DNA of 64,000 nucleotides from Kryptolebias marmoratus (Eukaryota; Chordata; Actinopteri; Cyprinodontiformes; Rivulidae), in NCBI RefSeq assembly GCF_001649575.2, contig NC_051435.1, positions 5,856,953 through 5,920,952 on the forward strand. The letters are read 5' to 3'. Position 1 is the stretch's first letter; every line of letters begins with the position of its first letter. A program made the translations under genes and the position numbers. The notes under the pieces were generated by a model. That model made no database searches, was not told the DNA's origin, and was given only the letters and a program-made list of their open reading frames with translations. Positions 11,263-24,364 of the stretch are shown here, piece after piece.

Positions 11263-12020
11263 GCCTGTTATCAAAATCCTTATCAGATAAAATGAGGGAC
11301 TGCTTTTAACCCAGACTCAAACATATATTATATATTTTATCTTTACACAAATTAGAAAGCAACACCTGTTTTTTCTATAAGGGAAAAGCTACCCATTCAA
11401 TTTCCTGGTCCTCATATGATGACCATAAAAGCCATTCTATGTGCTCTGAGATAACAGTTTACTTATTTATTCTAATTTTATAGCTGTTTTAGACTCTATT
11501 GGCTTTTATGCACGTGGCTCAAAGTTCCTCTGTAGCTTTGTTTTTAAAGTGTGTGTGTTTGCCTAAGGTACAAAGTGATATGAAGGTTAACACAAACAGT
11601 GTATTGTTTTGTGTATAAGTATTTCATGATGTCAGGGAACACTTAGATTTACGAGGTGAATGACAACGCAGCATTAAAGTTTTTCCTTCGTCCCATATGG
11701 ACAGATGCATCATCCACCCGGCAGCACAATATCCCCCTCCTGTGTCTTAATTCTACATCGCAACGACTTGCTGACAACCATTAAATGACGCTGGCTCAGT
11801 TTGCTGAGTTAACATGCAGCACTGAAACACATTTTAAATCGTTTTACTTTATTTCTTTTCTGTATGTGGAGGCGAAACTTTTTCCAGCCTCACACATTGA
11901 AGCATTTTGAGTTCGTGTCGCATGGTTTTGCAGAAAAAGGCTGAAATTAGACGCGACTTTATGAATAACTTGGTAGTTTGTTTTCCCCACTCTTGTTGCG
12001 CCTCAGAGAGGTTGTGTCAA

Positions 12021-12032
12021 CGCGCATGCGCG
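12021..12032. promoter_or_regulatory. bzw1: NRF1-type palindromic site at the bzw1 promoter
   Basis: CGCGCATGCGCG fits the YGCGCAYGCGCR consensus of nuclear respiratory factor 1 at every position. It lies about 100 bases upstream of the first donor. A TTCCTCCTTCCTGT stretch that could bind ETS factors follows at 12047-12060. NRF1 and ETS sites near the start are usual in broadly expressed vertebrate genes, which suits bzw1. Binding itself is inferred. Confidence 0.6.
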
Positions 12033-12132
12033 CAGACGTTTGCCATTTCCTCCTTCCTGTACCTGGTTGTGCTGAAGTCCAGTTGTACTATATTTTTTCC
12101 ACGGGCTGTTTTTGATCCAAAAGGGGATTTCG
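12033..12132 (+). other. bzw1: bzw1 5' UTR exon 1 (3' part)
   Basis: A strong donor CG|GTGAGT ends the first exon at 12132. The next exon carries the ATG nine bases after its acceptor, so this exon is entirely leader. The transcription start is not visible; the lower limit given is a guess just past the NRF1-like site. Intron 1 is 510 bases and contains (ATTT)n and (AAAT)n runs near 12146-12168 and 12229-12250. Confidence 0.55.
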
Positions 12133-12651
12133 GTGAGTTTGGGGCTATTTATTTATTTATTTATTTACTTTGAGTAATCGAGGGATGCTCACATGTTTCT
12201 ATTCTAAAGTGGCTCTGCGTCAAAATAATAAAAATAAATAAATAAATAAAGGTTTGCGTAACCGCCTGCGTGGTTTAAGCTAACTGTCTGACACAGTTTC
12301 CCCGACTTCTGTTAGCTATCACAACATAAAATCACTAGTTAGCCTAGTTGCTATTTTGCCAGGCCTTTTTGGGCAACTAGTTTGGAGTATTTACAACCTT
12401 TAAAGTTATACTTAGAGATTCGGTCCAGGGCTGACATTTTGACGAGTTGTCTCTGTAAAATAAATATTGATCTACGCCCAACTGTCTTACAAAACCTCTT
12501 CTCCAAGTTTTAAACCAACATACGACACTGCCAGCCTTCGGTTGTGTTGCAACATGGTGTTTTGTTGCGTCGGTACCGATTTGAATATGAATTGTATTAT
12601 TATTTACTAGTCCTAACTTGTTTTTTTTTTTTTGCCTTGCAGGTGTTTTTT

Positions 12652-15600
12652 ATGAGTAATCAAAGGCAACAGAAGCCTACGCTAACAGGCCAGCGCTTCA
12701 AAACTCGTAAAAGAGGTGAGAAACCTCAGGACAGTCCTGAAAACACACACATTCCATGCATTTGCACCTTTTCCACATATATTTGCTTGCTTATAGTAAC
12801 ACGCACTTCGTAGTCACTAAATAATTTGTGCATTTTTTAGTTCTGTTTTGTTGCTGTAACTGCACACTTTGAGGAAAATGTTTCTATATGTATGTTTTAA
12901 GAACATAAAGTAACCTGCAGCCACAAGCAGTAACATATGTCAAGTGGCTTCAAGGTTTCGGAAACAAACAACCTGTGGCAGGTGACTTTGAGGAGCTATT
13001 TGTCAGGAACCTTGTTTTTTAAAGGTTAAGTTATTGGCGTGGTTCAAGTCATGTCAATACTGTTGTTTTCCACAGATGAAAAGGAGAGATTTGACCCTTC
13101 CCAATTTCAGGAAAGCATTGTGCAAGGTCTGAACCAAACTGGCAACGATCTGGAAGCTGTCACAAAATTCCTTGATACCTCTGGTGCCAAGCTTGACTAC
13201 CGACGGTATGCTGAGACTCTGTTTGACATCCTGGTGGCTGGTGGAATGCTGGGTGAGTAACTTTACAAAAATAAAACGTATAAAGCATCACTCTGAGGAC
13301 AGAAAAGTCAGTCTGCTGGCTTGACTCGACGCCATCATCTCGCTTTGCTGCGATGTGTACTCAGGAGCATGTCCTGCACAGAGAGCCTTTTCTATTTGTC
13401 CATACTCGATACCCATTTATCTGTCATTAATCTGTATTTAAAGATAATATTGATGACCTTATGTCAGGGTTAGGCTCAGCTGTGCTTCAGAAGAACGATA
13501 CAAGAAGGAGTAAGTGAAGATGTGAGAAAAGATGTACAACATGTATGTTTCAGCTTTAAAAATAGGAAATAGCTTTTTATATCCTGTAGAAGATATTCTA
13601 ATCTATCAAATCTATTTAGTCATGAGCTAAATTAAATTGATAAAATGTTTTTATTTTTAGCCCCAGGAGGAAGTCTGTCAGAAGACATAGCCTGCGCAGA
13701 ATTCTGTGTCTTCAAAGCACAAGAGGACATGGAGACCATGCAAGCGTATGCACAGGTCAGCCCTCTTGTTTTTGCTCACTTTGCACTTTTAGCACAGGAA
13801 AGATAGACATTACATACATGCAATCGTTTTGTGTTTGCAGGTCTTCAACAAGCTTATCAGGCGTTACAAATATTTGGAAAAGGGTTTTGAGGAGGAAGTC
13901 AAAAAGGTTTGGGTTTTTTTTTCAGCATCTTTAAATGTTCTACATGTCAAAGTGCATTTTCCTGACTCTTGAACTGCTGAAATTGAAGAGTAAAAAAGAA
14001 TACGGTCTAATTTATTTGACTATACAGAATTTTTACTGTTTTGCAGCTGCTGCTGTTTCTCAAGGGCTTCTCAGAGTCTGACCGCAACAAACTGGCCATG
14101 CTAACGGGAATTCTGCTGGCCAATGGCAATCTGCCTGCTTCCATACTCATCAGTCTCTTCAATGAGAACCTGGTCAAAGAAGGTACCCTGTTTATCTTCT
14201 GACCTTTGTGCAAAACTGTGTTTGTTTTCTCTGCTGTCTGTAAGACTTGAAGCTTGCAAAATGTTCTCAAGTGATTCCACAGTTTGAACTTGTAAATCAA
14301 GTTTTGTCTCCCTGCGTCATAACTCTGCCTGAGAAATACAAGCCTGAACATATGCATAGAGGAATTTGTGAGTTGAGAAAACTTTTACAGTTGTAAAAAC
14401 AAAAGCCTAAAGTTCAACACGATGGTAAGCAATAACACCCACATTTGCAAGTTTTGAAATTACAAATGTGAATTTGAACCTTAAACTGATTAGACAGTTC
14501 AGTCACACATCAGACTGTGTATCCAGGGCCCAGATGGGTGTTTTAAATAATGGAGATTTTAAATGTGGATGACATTTGCATTTCTGCAGCTCAGGTCAGT
14601 TTATAATTTATAATGTTGTGGACAACAACAAAAGTTAACTATTTAGATTCCTGAGTATGAATATACAGTTCTGTAATTATATTTATACTTTGACAAAACT
14701 ATCCAGTGTCATCTTTCATATTTATATTAAACTTTTCAAACCTCCAGAGAAGATTAGGACAACAAAGCCATCTGGTTGGACAGTTTAATTTGCAGTGACT
14801 TGTCACCAGCCCATCAGTTTAAAGTTTAAAGTAAAACTCATAATTGGTACATCTGATTTTTAGGGGTGGGAATCTTTAAGCACCCCACAGTTTCCCAGAG
14901 CTGTGATGCAATTAGAAAATGATTATGGATACATTTTGATTATCTGCAAACACGAGGAAGCAGATGGTCGGCTTTTAATGTTCAACCAAAATACTGTGAA
15001 AGAGAAATGCAATTTTAGAAATTTAAATGACTCTGGCTTATTTTACATAAACACTGATTTTCATATTTTCCTGCATAAGAAAAAGTTCACAATAATGTAT
15101 TAAAAAAAACAACCTTTTTATAGTCTGCTAACCAACAAATAGCATAGATGCTAACGCAGCATAGAAAACGCCATAAAAAAGGTATTGCGATTAGCATCAT
15201 GCGTCAACAAATAAAATCTTTCAAAGGCATTACTAAAGACAAATATCATGATCAATTCAACTTTACTAACAGACACATTCTTCATGATCCAGCAATAAAA
15301 AACTTTACTGCAACATGTTTCTACTACAGCAGCTACGGCAACTGTACTGGGACAAACCACACCACCCACTCTGCTGACTCTTAAAGTGGCAGCACTGATT
15401 GACCTTAGCAATAATAAAATCCACTTTTGACATTTGAAAATCAGTTCAGAGCTGTCTACGTTCACGGATGTGATGTATCTAAAAAGATTAGAATCTCCAT
15501 CCTTACTTTTGCCAATTTTTACATGTAGTTTTCTCCTAAATATTTGTGAACACATAAGCAGTTCTACTTTCTTTACATATTTTTAATTCCACATTTGTGA

Positions 15601-18600
15601 CAAAGTTTTACAATTACTAATCTGGAATTATAGAAATATATTTATTTTTTTATTGAAGATGATTTTCCTTTATGCCACCTGAGATGTTTTTTTTCCCCTT
15701 CTTGGTCTATAAGTAGCAGATGGTCATTAGGTATACTAAACAAGTACTGAAAGTGTGAATTTTTCTTATTAACCAGGATGGAAAAGTCATCAATGCCATG
15801 TGTGTTTTCAGTTACTGAAAAAACTAATTAAAAATATAAATTGCTGTTTGACTCCCATGTTATATGACATTGAGTAGGGATGTAAAGGAACTGAACAGTT
15901 TCAGTTGGGGGCCGTAAGTCAGATCAAGTCTAATTTTTTTTTATTAAATGCTTGTATTTATTGATGGTTGATATTGTAAATGTAATGTCACTCTTTTGCT
16001 TCTGTTTTCTGTCTGAAACCATTTAGTTTTTTTGTTTTTTTTTCCCCTGAGTGTTGTATTATTCTTTGCATTTCCAATGACCTTTTTAGGTGTTTTAATC
16101 AAACATTTGGGGGCATCTCCAGAAACAGCTGTTCCTGCTGGCAGGCAGTAAAATAGTTTCCAAAGACAGACACTGACATGTGGCCGTGACACACAAGGTT
16201 ACCCTCAAAGAACTGGAGCATTTGAATGACATCTGATCAAACTGTAGCCAAGCCAATAATGACAATTAGACCATATTGATGTTCCGGAGGGTTGAAAATG
16301 TTTTTTTCTTTCTTTTTTCAGAGACACTGAGCCTTGTTCACTACTATTTTCCTAAGTTTAAATGTAAATGCAATTTTTATTTTTCTTCTAAGAATGGTTT
16401 CAAGAAAAGTACATTATTTTTATGACGTGTTCTTAAACCACATAATTGTTAACCCTGATGCCTGTATAGCCTGTCAGGGCACAGCATTACCAAGACAAAA
16501 GAAACCAGAAGAAAAAAAATCTGCATGAATAAGAGGTTTCAAGACATGCTTGGCTTACTAATTGATTGTAAAATGATGCAGATGGTACTGTGAGTCCTGT
16601 CTGGCTTTGACTTGGTTTTGTTTGTCTTTTTCTGGCTGCACAAGAAAAAAAACGTCCACAATCTTTGCAGCTGATGAATAGCCTCGGCTAATCCAACACC
16701 ACCCATTTATAGTCATTTGGCCCAGAAACTTGAATGATAAATTAGAGCGACTTGTAGTCTACTTTACATTTTTTTGTACATTTGAAGCTATTGAAAGGTT
16801 GTTCACTGAATTTGTATTGTCTTTTAATTTGATATGGATGCATCCCTACTATGCTAAACACCAACTGCTTTATGGCATTGTTCCAGTTAAATGCTGCTTT
16901 TGTTTACCAATGGTTTACCGAGGCCTAACGTAATCCTGTCAGATCTGCTGGCAACAGCTGACACACATTATTATGCATTTGTTCAGGTGTTTCAGCGTGC
17001 TTTGCCATAAAACTCTTCAAATCTTGGCTTTCTGAGAAGGACATAAATTCACTTGCTGGCAGTCTTCGAAAGGTTGGCATGGACAACAGACTCATGGTAA
17101 GATTTGCATCTTTATTGCAAATTTTTTTTAGTGCTGTCGTAAGTTTTAAAAGTGAGTGTACTCTGATGCTTTAGAAATCAAGGCAGCTGATGGCTGATAT
17201 ACATCTCTTTTCTTGTTTTCTCTCATTTTTGGCCAATATATATTCTTCATGAACAAAACAACCAAACAAAATATAACAGTAACTGCTTAATTTAAATTAA
17301 TATCAATTTAATAACTCTTAGAATAATTTATACACTTAAAAATGCTGCTAAAAAAGCATTTTCACTTAAAAACTAGATTGGGTAAGATGGTTGTACCAGC
17401 TGCTACTGCATCTTCATCTTCCTACTTGTTAATTAATTAGATATACACAGAAATGGCTGATTGCCTTTTTTATTTTGACTGTATCGACCAATTAAAGTTC
17501 TTTGATTAATCTGTATATCTCTACAGAGAAATATTAAATTGTTTAATAAATTCTTTGCAGTTTGATACAGGAATCAGAGACAGAGGTGCCTTGGCAAATC
17601 ACAACATATAATCAGGTTTATAAATGGTTACATATGGCTGGGTAGCTCAGTAAGATGAGACAAACACAAATTTTCATATCATTTTAGTGTTTATTGTAAT
17701 TTTATGGCTGTCTTATCCATATTTAACTTGTATGTACAAGAAGTCAGACGTAAAGTCACAATAAGAAATGTCTCAATTATAAAAAGGGAAATTTTGTTTT
17801 TATATCCTTTTGAATAATACAATAACGTGACAAATACAATTTCCCTGTCAGGGAAATGAAAGTCAGTAAAATGAACCAGAAACATACCTGGTAGAATGCT
17901 GGCCCCAACACTGTTTGCTCAGAAAACTTTTGCTCTTGAACAAATTTTGATGATGATGATTTTGATGAAGCTGTTTAACTTCCTGCCACCTGGTAGATGA
18001 TGTGGCATCAAATGAAGAACAGCCAGAATGCAGAACAATGCAGACAATATTGCTGCTTAATTTTCAGTGACACTCATCTGGAAAAAAAAGAGGATTGTAC
18101 TTTTGTTTTTAACATATGTTTTATTAAATGAAAGATAACAAAAATACAGGTAAAAAGAAAAAAAAAACTTGATACTTGAAGTTGTAAACTGTTGTGACAT
18201 TCAGTTGTCAGACAAACAATGCACACAGGCCTTTTGATCGCAGATGAAGGCCTGTCTGACTGAATCAAGTTTCTTTCAACATTTGACTCTTTTCAGGAAC
18301 TGTTTCCTGCCAACAAGCGCAGTAGTGAACACTTCACCAAGTACTTCACTGATGCCGGGCTTAAAGAGCTTTCAGACTTCGCCAAAAACCAGCTGTCTAT
18401 AGGTGCACGCAAAGAGCTGCAAAAAGAGATACAGGATCAGATGTCGCATGGGGAACCCCTCAAGGATGTAAGTCCTTAAAGTTTTTTTTTTCTGCTTCTT
18501 TTACACTGAGGTCTTTTCATGCAGCATGCCACTGAGACTAGCACTGAAAATTGCTTTCTACTTGACCTCTGCCTGCCTTTGTCTTGAGAAGTGGTGGTGA

Positions 18601-19857
18601 AATGGATGCAGTGAATCAATGAAAAGTTCCTGAAATCCACTCAACCTCAACAATATTATCAGCTCCCGCATGCCTCTCTGAGAGTTCTCATGCCTCACAG
18701 TTGTGCAGGATTGGATAAGCAGTAGGATTTTTCCATATGGTGGCTTCAGGGTTGTCTGCGTTGTCGCTAACGTGTGTTGTAGATTATCGCGTACGCTCGA
18801 GAGGATATGAAGAAGAACAACATCTCGGAGCAGACAATGATTGGACTGATGTGGGCCAGTGTGATGAGCTTGGTAGAGTGGAACAAGAAAGAGGAGCTGG
18901 TTGCAGAACAAGCCATCAAACACTTAAAGGTGACACTTTCAATATGTGATTGCACCATTCTTTTCTCTCCAGCAGTTATGATAGTAAAGAAAATTATCTA
19001 AAGCTTAAGTGTGTCACTTAAACTGTAAGATACTGCCAAATCCAGTCTGCAGTAAGCACGTAACCTAGCAGAGATAATTTGCTAAATCAAAGGAGTTCTA
19101 CCAGCAGGGTGCCTAGAAACATAAGAAATCAGAGAAAAAAAACTCAAACATATCCCCTGCTTATTCAGTAAAACTGTCAGACTCGTCTAACTCTAAATGT
19201 TTCATTTCTTCAGCAATACAACCCACTGTTAAAGGCTTTTACATCCCAGGGCCTCTCAGAACTTACTCTTTTGCTGAAGGTCCAGGAATACTGCTATGAC
19301 AACATCCACTTCATGAAGGCCTTCCAGAAAATTGTTATTCTGTTCTACAAAGGTGAGATAATTCTGTTAAAAAGATTCCTGTTTCCGTGTTCGCATTTGC
19401 GAGGAAGCAAAGTTTGTTTTATGGTGGGAAGTGATGAAGGCATGTATGAATGATGCCAGATGGCTGGAGATTATAGCCAAAACTTGTCTTGATTGATGTC
19501 ATCAACCAGTCCTGGCGACATTTGTATTTTTTTTTTTCTAGCACCTGGGCTTGCATCTGTGCATTTGGCACCAAGTTAAATAGATTTTCTTTTTTCTTAT
19601 TTTATTTAAGTGGAGGTCTTAAGTGAAGACACAATCCTGAAGTGGTACAACGAAGCCCATTTAGCCAAGGGAAAAAGCATTTTCATTGAACAGATGAAAA
19701 CATTTGTGCAGTGGCTCAAGAACGCGGAGGAAGGTAGGCCCCCCCACACCTCATGGTGTCATTGATGTTTCTCTTACTAAGATTGTTGAGCACACTAACG
19801 GAAGTTTTCATTCTTCCAGAGTCTGAGTCTGAATCTGAGGAAGAGGAGGCAGACTGA
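12652..19857 (+). CDS. bzw1: basic leucine zipper and W2 domain-containing protein 1 (eIF5-mimic), 11 coding exons
   Basis: Coding exons: 12652-12715, 13076-13252, 13661-13755, 13841-13906, 14047-14182, 16987-17096, 18297-18467, 18783-18929, 19214-19352, 19611-19733, 19820-19857. All introns are GT-AG and the phases agree, giving 1266 bases and 421 residues (the human protein is 419 as I recall). The start [20 protein letters not shown] matches the BZW1 amino end better than BZW2. Landmarks: [20 protein letters not shown] (about 61-80), [19 protein letters not shown] (about 111-129), [12 protein letters not shown] (about 134-145), then the W2 domain from about 250 with [20 protein letters not shown] and [19 protein letters not shown], and an acidic tail [14 protein letters not shown]. 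The W2 domain resembles that of eIF5 and eIF2B-epsilon. The protein competes with eIF5 for eIF2 and eIF3 in the cytoplasm, tightening start-codon choice and restraining initiation. Exon 2 starts at the CAG acceptor 12640-12642, and the ATG is the first in it. Nothing is broken. Whether it is the a or b teleost paralogue cannot be told. Confidence 0.95.
14183..16986 (+). other. bzw1: bzw1 intron between coding exons 5 and 6
   Basis: This is the longest intron of the gene at 2.8 kb. It holds a hAT-like element at 14861-15505 and a second short TAGGGATGTAAAGGAACTGA piece near 15871 that may be another hAT end. No exon-like frame is seen. The other large intron (17097-18296, 1.2 kb) shows only a tRNA-promoter-like GGGTAGCTCAGT at 17640-17651. 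Confidence 0.6.
14861..15505. mobile_element. hAT-like non-autonomous element
   Basis: The left end reads TAGGGGTGGGAATCTTT and the right end, in reverse, TAAGGATGGAGATTCTAATC. These form imperfect terminal inverted repeats of a kind common in teleosts, including the ATGTATCTAAAAAGATTAGA stretch just inside the right end. No transposase is present. A target duplication is not clear. It lies in the sense intron of bzw1. Confidence 0.5.
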
Positions 19858-20505
19858 GGACTTTTAACAACATCCACCTTATTTTTTTAAATGAATCTAA
19901 CACCAGATGGTGTTTGTGGATGTTTTTTATTTTCTCTGTATATTCTCTACCTCTACCTATCTTTATTCAACTGTCATGAAAGGGCTTTAATATTTCTTGG
20001 ACTTGCCTCTTTAAATCAATACTTGTACTTGTCTTTCTACTCCTCAGAGAGCCATTTTCAGTGCCAGATTTAGGTAAATATATTGAAACTTCTTTCACGT
20101 AACAAAGAGAAGCTTTTTTTGAAAGGCTGTTCCCTTTAGAATCAGGCAGTTTGACAACAGATTTCACAGCTGCCATATTTAGACTTGGACCTCTTATTTG
20201 CCAGAGGTCCATCTGTGGAGCCATGATATGCTGGTCGTCTGAAAGAAAAACTGTTTTTGTGACCTCGTTTTACATTTCTGCCAGTTATGTGACAGCGTTG
20301 GATTTACTGACGGTTTTTTAGATTCTGCTTCTATCATTGGCACTGGAGCTGTGCCACTTGAAACAGTGATTGTTGTGCCGGTAATTTCGCCCTATAAAAT
20401 GGAAAATACCTGTAAATCTCATGTAATAAAACCATGCAGCTTTGTAAGGTTTTTCTCCTTTATCATAAATTTAAAAAAAGAATAAATCATAAGTAATCCT
20501 TTTCA
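19858..20505 (+). terminator. bzw1: bzw1 3' UTR with two poly(A) signals
   Basis: After the TGA at 19855-19857 the trailer runs to canonical AATAAA hexamers at 20425-20430 and 20481-20486. The first is followed by a T-rich stretch (TTTTTCTCCTTTATC), as expected for cleavage near 20445. The end coordinate assumes use of the second signal. Confidence 0.65.
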
Positions 20506-22764
20506 TTACTGGAGTGTTTGTTCGTGTAACATTTCAGAGTCAACATGCTAGGCACATGATGTAAAATTTCTTTACTTCATTCATTGTGTTTAACAGCAAC
20601 CTGTTTCTTCTCATTTTTTTTCCCACTGGTTGGTTTCATTTTGCTTCACCTAATCATCCAATCAAGAAAGGCAGGCTGACATTCATAACCTGGGGTGCAA
20701 ACAGCAATCGCAGTCACTTCACTCTTATCCTAATTTAAATGGTAATTATGGTGCAGTCAAGCATGCAAAAGTGAGAGTGAGATGGTGATTCAAGATGTTA
20801 TCAAAACAAAGGTCAATACAGATACTTTCAGGAAAAGGTATTTCACAAAGTCTGAAAAACAGATTTACTAGTCCAGTGAATGTGTAGATTACAAAGAAAC
20901 ATAAAGGCAGGGCACTGAAAGCACTATCAGGTTGATCAGTTTCACTCTGTACCAACAGATGGCAGTAAACCCTTAAGAGATTTTTTCCCCCCATTAAAGC
21001 TTGCCGGGGTTTAGATTCAAGCTCAAATAGAAAATGCCATTTTGGAAAAAAAGCTGACTAAAAAGTATTAGAGACAGACAGAACTACAAAGTATCCAGCA
21101 CAAGTATTTTCTCTGCTTTTGTGTCTCAGGAGGATTTGTTTGCCTTTTGGTTTTATTTAGTCGCTCTAAAGAACATGAAACAATTTGGGAGAGTGACATG
21201 CCGGCTGGGGGAAACATGACTGCTTTGGAGATCTGATTTAAGTACATGCAGCACTGAGTAGAAATGATACCTTTATCCCCGCCGCCCCATCCACCCACCC
21301 ACCAAATTCAGTCCTGCACAGTGCCAAGCATCTTGATGGGACTGTTATCAGTGTGTTGTCTGCCTCCACCACCACACACAGAGGACTCCTCCCTGCACAT
21401 TGAGGAATGCTGTGGTTTAATGAGGTGTCCATGCCGTGCCCTGACACATCTGCTGCTTTTGCTTATCTGCCATTTTCAACAATCTGCTGCTGAAAGTACA
21501 GCAGCATTTTACTTGTGTGTCTTTATTTCATGCCCCCGCAGAAGAGTCTTACTGTATGTTGAGGTGGAATAAACATCAACAGAAACATGTTAGACCAGAG
21601 GTGTGTGTATTCCCTCAGTGCTGTTGGCATTTCATTATACTAAAAGCATTAATGCCAAGGATTTCAAAGCTAATGAACAGATCTGCTGCCATTTTCTTTA
21701 AAATTTCAGAGATGAGAATTTGTCAAAGACAAACAGAAGACCAGAGAGATGGACTTAATGTATTTTTGGAAAATTCTGCCAGCTGGACTTCCTGCTTGAA
21801 GTGAGCAGAGCGGCACGACGTGCCAGGGAATGCCAGGGGAGATGTAGAGAGCAATTATTCTGAATTTCACACTGCGGCTTTGGTCAGTAAACATGACTCT
21901 GACTGCAATGCAGACCTCATCTGAATAATGCTGTCAGAAAACACAGAACGAGAGGGCAATGGTTCTTTTGAATGTGAAGAGAGAGACTTGAGATAATTAC
22001 TCAGTTTTCAACAACAACACACACACAAAAAAACAAAAAAGAAAACCCTACCTCATTCCCACCCAATCATGCCGTGATGTGCCAAGCACAAAAGAAGCAC
22101 TGTTTTTTGTTATGGGCAAGTTTCAAGTGAGAGCGGCTTGCTTTGCATTTTAAGCAGCATCTCGTGACAGGCACAATGCTTTTTCCTGTTCTGCTGTTTT
22201 TAGTGTTTATGGAAGACCACTCTAATGCTGGGTTTATCAGCCAGGTGAAATATGGAAATGAGCCTAAATATGTTTACTGGCTAAACACTGCCAATTGGTT
22301 CCCCACGTCAGTCTTTGCTGAACATCCTCAGGCGGCGGAGCCTTTCAGCCCGGTTGTAGTCATGGAAAAGTGAGCACCTCTGTGACAGCAAACAGCTGCT
22401 GAGCTCTTAAAAGACCAAGAAGGCTGAAGACTTTTTGATGTTTGCAGACAAACGTTGTTGTTCATCAGCTGCTATTGATGCTGTGGGATTAATGCAACCA
22501 TCCGTACTGTTTTCTTTTGTTGTTGTTTGTTTTTGTTTTGTTTTTTTCCTACTCCTCCCAGAGGCAGGCTGCAAATAGCTTTCTTTTAAATGCTGTGGCC
22601 TTGTGCAGTTACTCTCAGAGTTACTCAATAATGCATACTGCTCCTGTTTAAAAAGGCTCCTTTATTAGTGACAACATTCAGATTTCAAACATTTAGACCA
22701 TTCTTAGCTGCCTGGCTGAGAATATTATGTAGTCTTAAGGTTTTGTCTCAAACACCAATTACCA

Positions 22765-23010
22765 TTCTCCAGCGAGGACGAATGTGAGCAATAATGTTTT
22801 GTTTTTTTTTGCCTGTGTTTGTGTTCAGGTGCCTGTCTGTTAGTAAAATATCTCATGATCAGCTAGATGGATTTTATTGAAACTTTCACTGGATGTCCAT
22901 CTATCAAGGTTGGACCAAAACGGCTACAACTCCACCCCTTCTCAGCATAAGATGATTTTAGTTTAAAAGGTGGCTGGCGATATGCATTCTCCAATTAAAA
23001 GGCTTTTGAT
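22765..23010 (+). repeat. tandem-unit repeat family, copy 3 (internally deleted)
   Basis: The first landmarks (TTTTTTTGCCTGTG, CTGTTAGTAAAATATCTCAT, GATTTTATTGAAACTTTCAC, TGTCCATCTATCAA) run directly into a late landmark (GGACCAAAACGGCTACAACT) and the tail GCGATATGCATTCTCC. The middle of the unit is missing. Confidence 0.65.
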
Positions 23011-24149
23011 TCCAATATTAGAACTTCTAATATAATGCTATGGACATCCAGAAAACTTCATATGAAGGCTTATAAAATCAAGTTCTCCAAATAAGATTAT
23101 GTATGTATTCTAATGTGGGCATTTTTTTCCCCCCTGATTTAAATAAGTGGATACTAGGTTGATTAACTGAACAAAGAAAATATCCAATGAGAGCTGGAAA
23201 AATCCAATCAAGGCTTTCCACAGAGTATTTGGTCAAATCACTTTTTTTTTTTTTTCAATCTTTGCATCCCATTGGACAGATTCAGCTGAAAAAGCAACTT
23301 GTTAACAACTGATTGACTCTTAATCTGTGTAGGGCTTTGCTGCAAAAACATGTCTATAGTTGCAAGTAATGAATTTATAAAAACCTTACTGACATGTGTG
23401 AGAAAAGGTGCAACTTAATTTATTTATTGACTCAGTTGCTAGTTAATTAAAAACACCAAAAGGAATGCAGTCTAATAAAGCAGTCCTGCAAAAAAAGAAA
23501 CTGTGGCTTAATGAAGGTTTTAAAAGAATCAATGTTTTTTTTTTAACTAACTGAAAGATATGTTTATTTAGTTAAGTGTTCATTTTAGAAGTTGCAGTTT
23601 TACCACATCTTTGAGTTTGAGCTAATCAACACGAACATTTTTGAGCTTATTTTAGCTGCACCAACCATCAAGGAGACCTGAATTTCACCTTTTTTATTTT
23701 AGTTAGTTAGTTATTTTTCTCAATAGCCTTATTTTTTGCACCCTGCAAGATTAACCTTGATTCTTCGATTTTGTTGTTGCTTTATTTAGATTATACATTT
23801 TGTGTCTTCTTTTTAAAAAATTCTGCTTGCAATACTGGTAAACTCAGGATCTGTTATAGCTCTGTGTTAAGTTATTATTTTGTTCCATCCTTATTGTTGT
23901 TTTCCCTTGTATTGTCCATTTTTCCTGTAGAAATAATAAAGATATTTTATCTTAGTGCTCTGCCTTGCTCCACTTCAGAACACTTTACTTTAACCTGAAA
24001 GGCAGCTCTCAGTTTTCAGTCATTATCTCTGAGTGTGAGCGCTTCTGTACACAATAAAAACTTACAGCTGCCAGAGAAATGTATAGGGCATGATCAACCA
24101 TGACATTATGAGCACTTGGCTAACATAAATAGGTCTTTATGATCCTAGA

Positions 24150-24320
24150 CAGCTCATTCGAAGGCAACTTAACTTCTTTTTAAATTCCTGAAGATGTTTC
24201 GCTTCTCATCCCAGGAGCTTTCTAAATTCTGGGAAATTATAGGAAAGCTCCTTGAATAACAAGTGAAAGGGTTTCCAGAACAAGGAAGTTGTCTAGTCGC
24301 CTTTGATTTTACTCACTTGG
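24150..24320. repeat. dispersed teleost repeat (GAAGATGTTTCGCTTCTCAT type)
   Basis: CCTGAAGATGTTTCGCTTCT, CATCCCAGGAGCTTTCT and AAGTTGTCTAGTCGCCTTTG are pieces I recognise from a repeat widespread in fish genomes. I associate it loosely with Penelope-like elements but cannot prove that link. Confidence 0.4.
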
Positions 24321-24364
24321 GTTATCATCTCTAGCATATGTTTATCACAAATTGTTGAAAGGAG

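Larger units (their letters stand above)
10451..11990. other. divergent intergenic region between myo1b and bzw1
   Basis: The two genes are transcribed away from each other with about 1.5 kb between the estimated starts. The left third is still CpG-containing. The middle is occupied by a hAT-like MITE with a TA microsatellite. The right part, up to the bzw1 leader, is ordinary AT-rich sequence. No other gene is seen. Confidence 0.6.

Noticed and set aside
17640..17651. GGGTAGCTCAGT inside bzw1 intron, considered as a tRNA gene
   Set aside because: Only an A-box-like piece; no B box or cloverleaf follows.
22143..22373. 76-codon frame with a hydrophobic stretch (MLFPVLLFLVFMED) like a signal peptide
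   Set aside because: No family resemblance, no promoter or poly(A) context, and third positions are not biased; chance frames of this length are expected.
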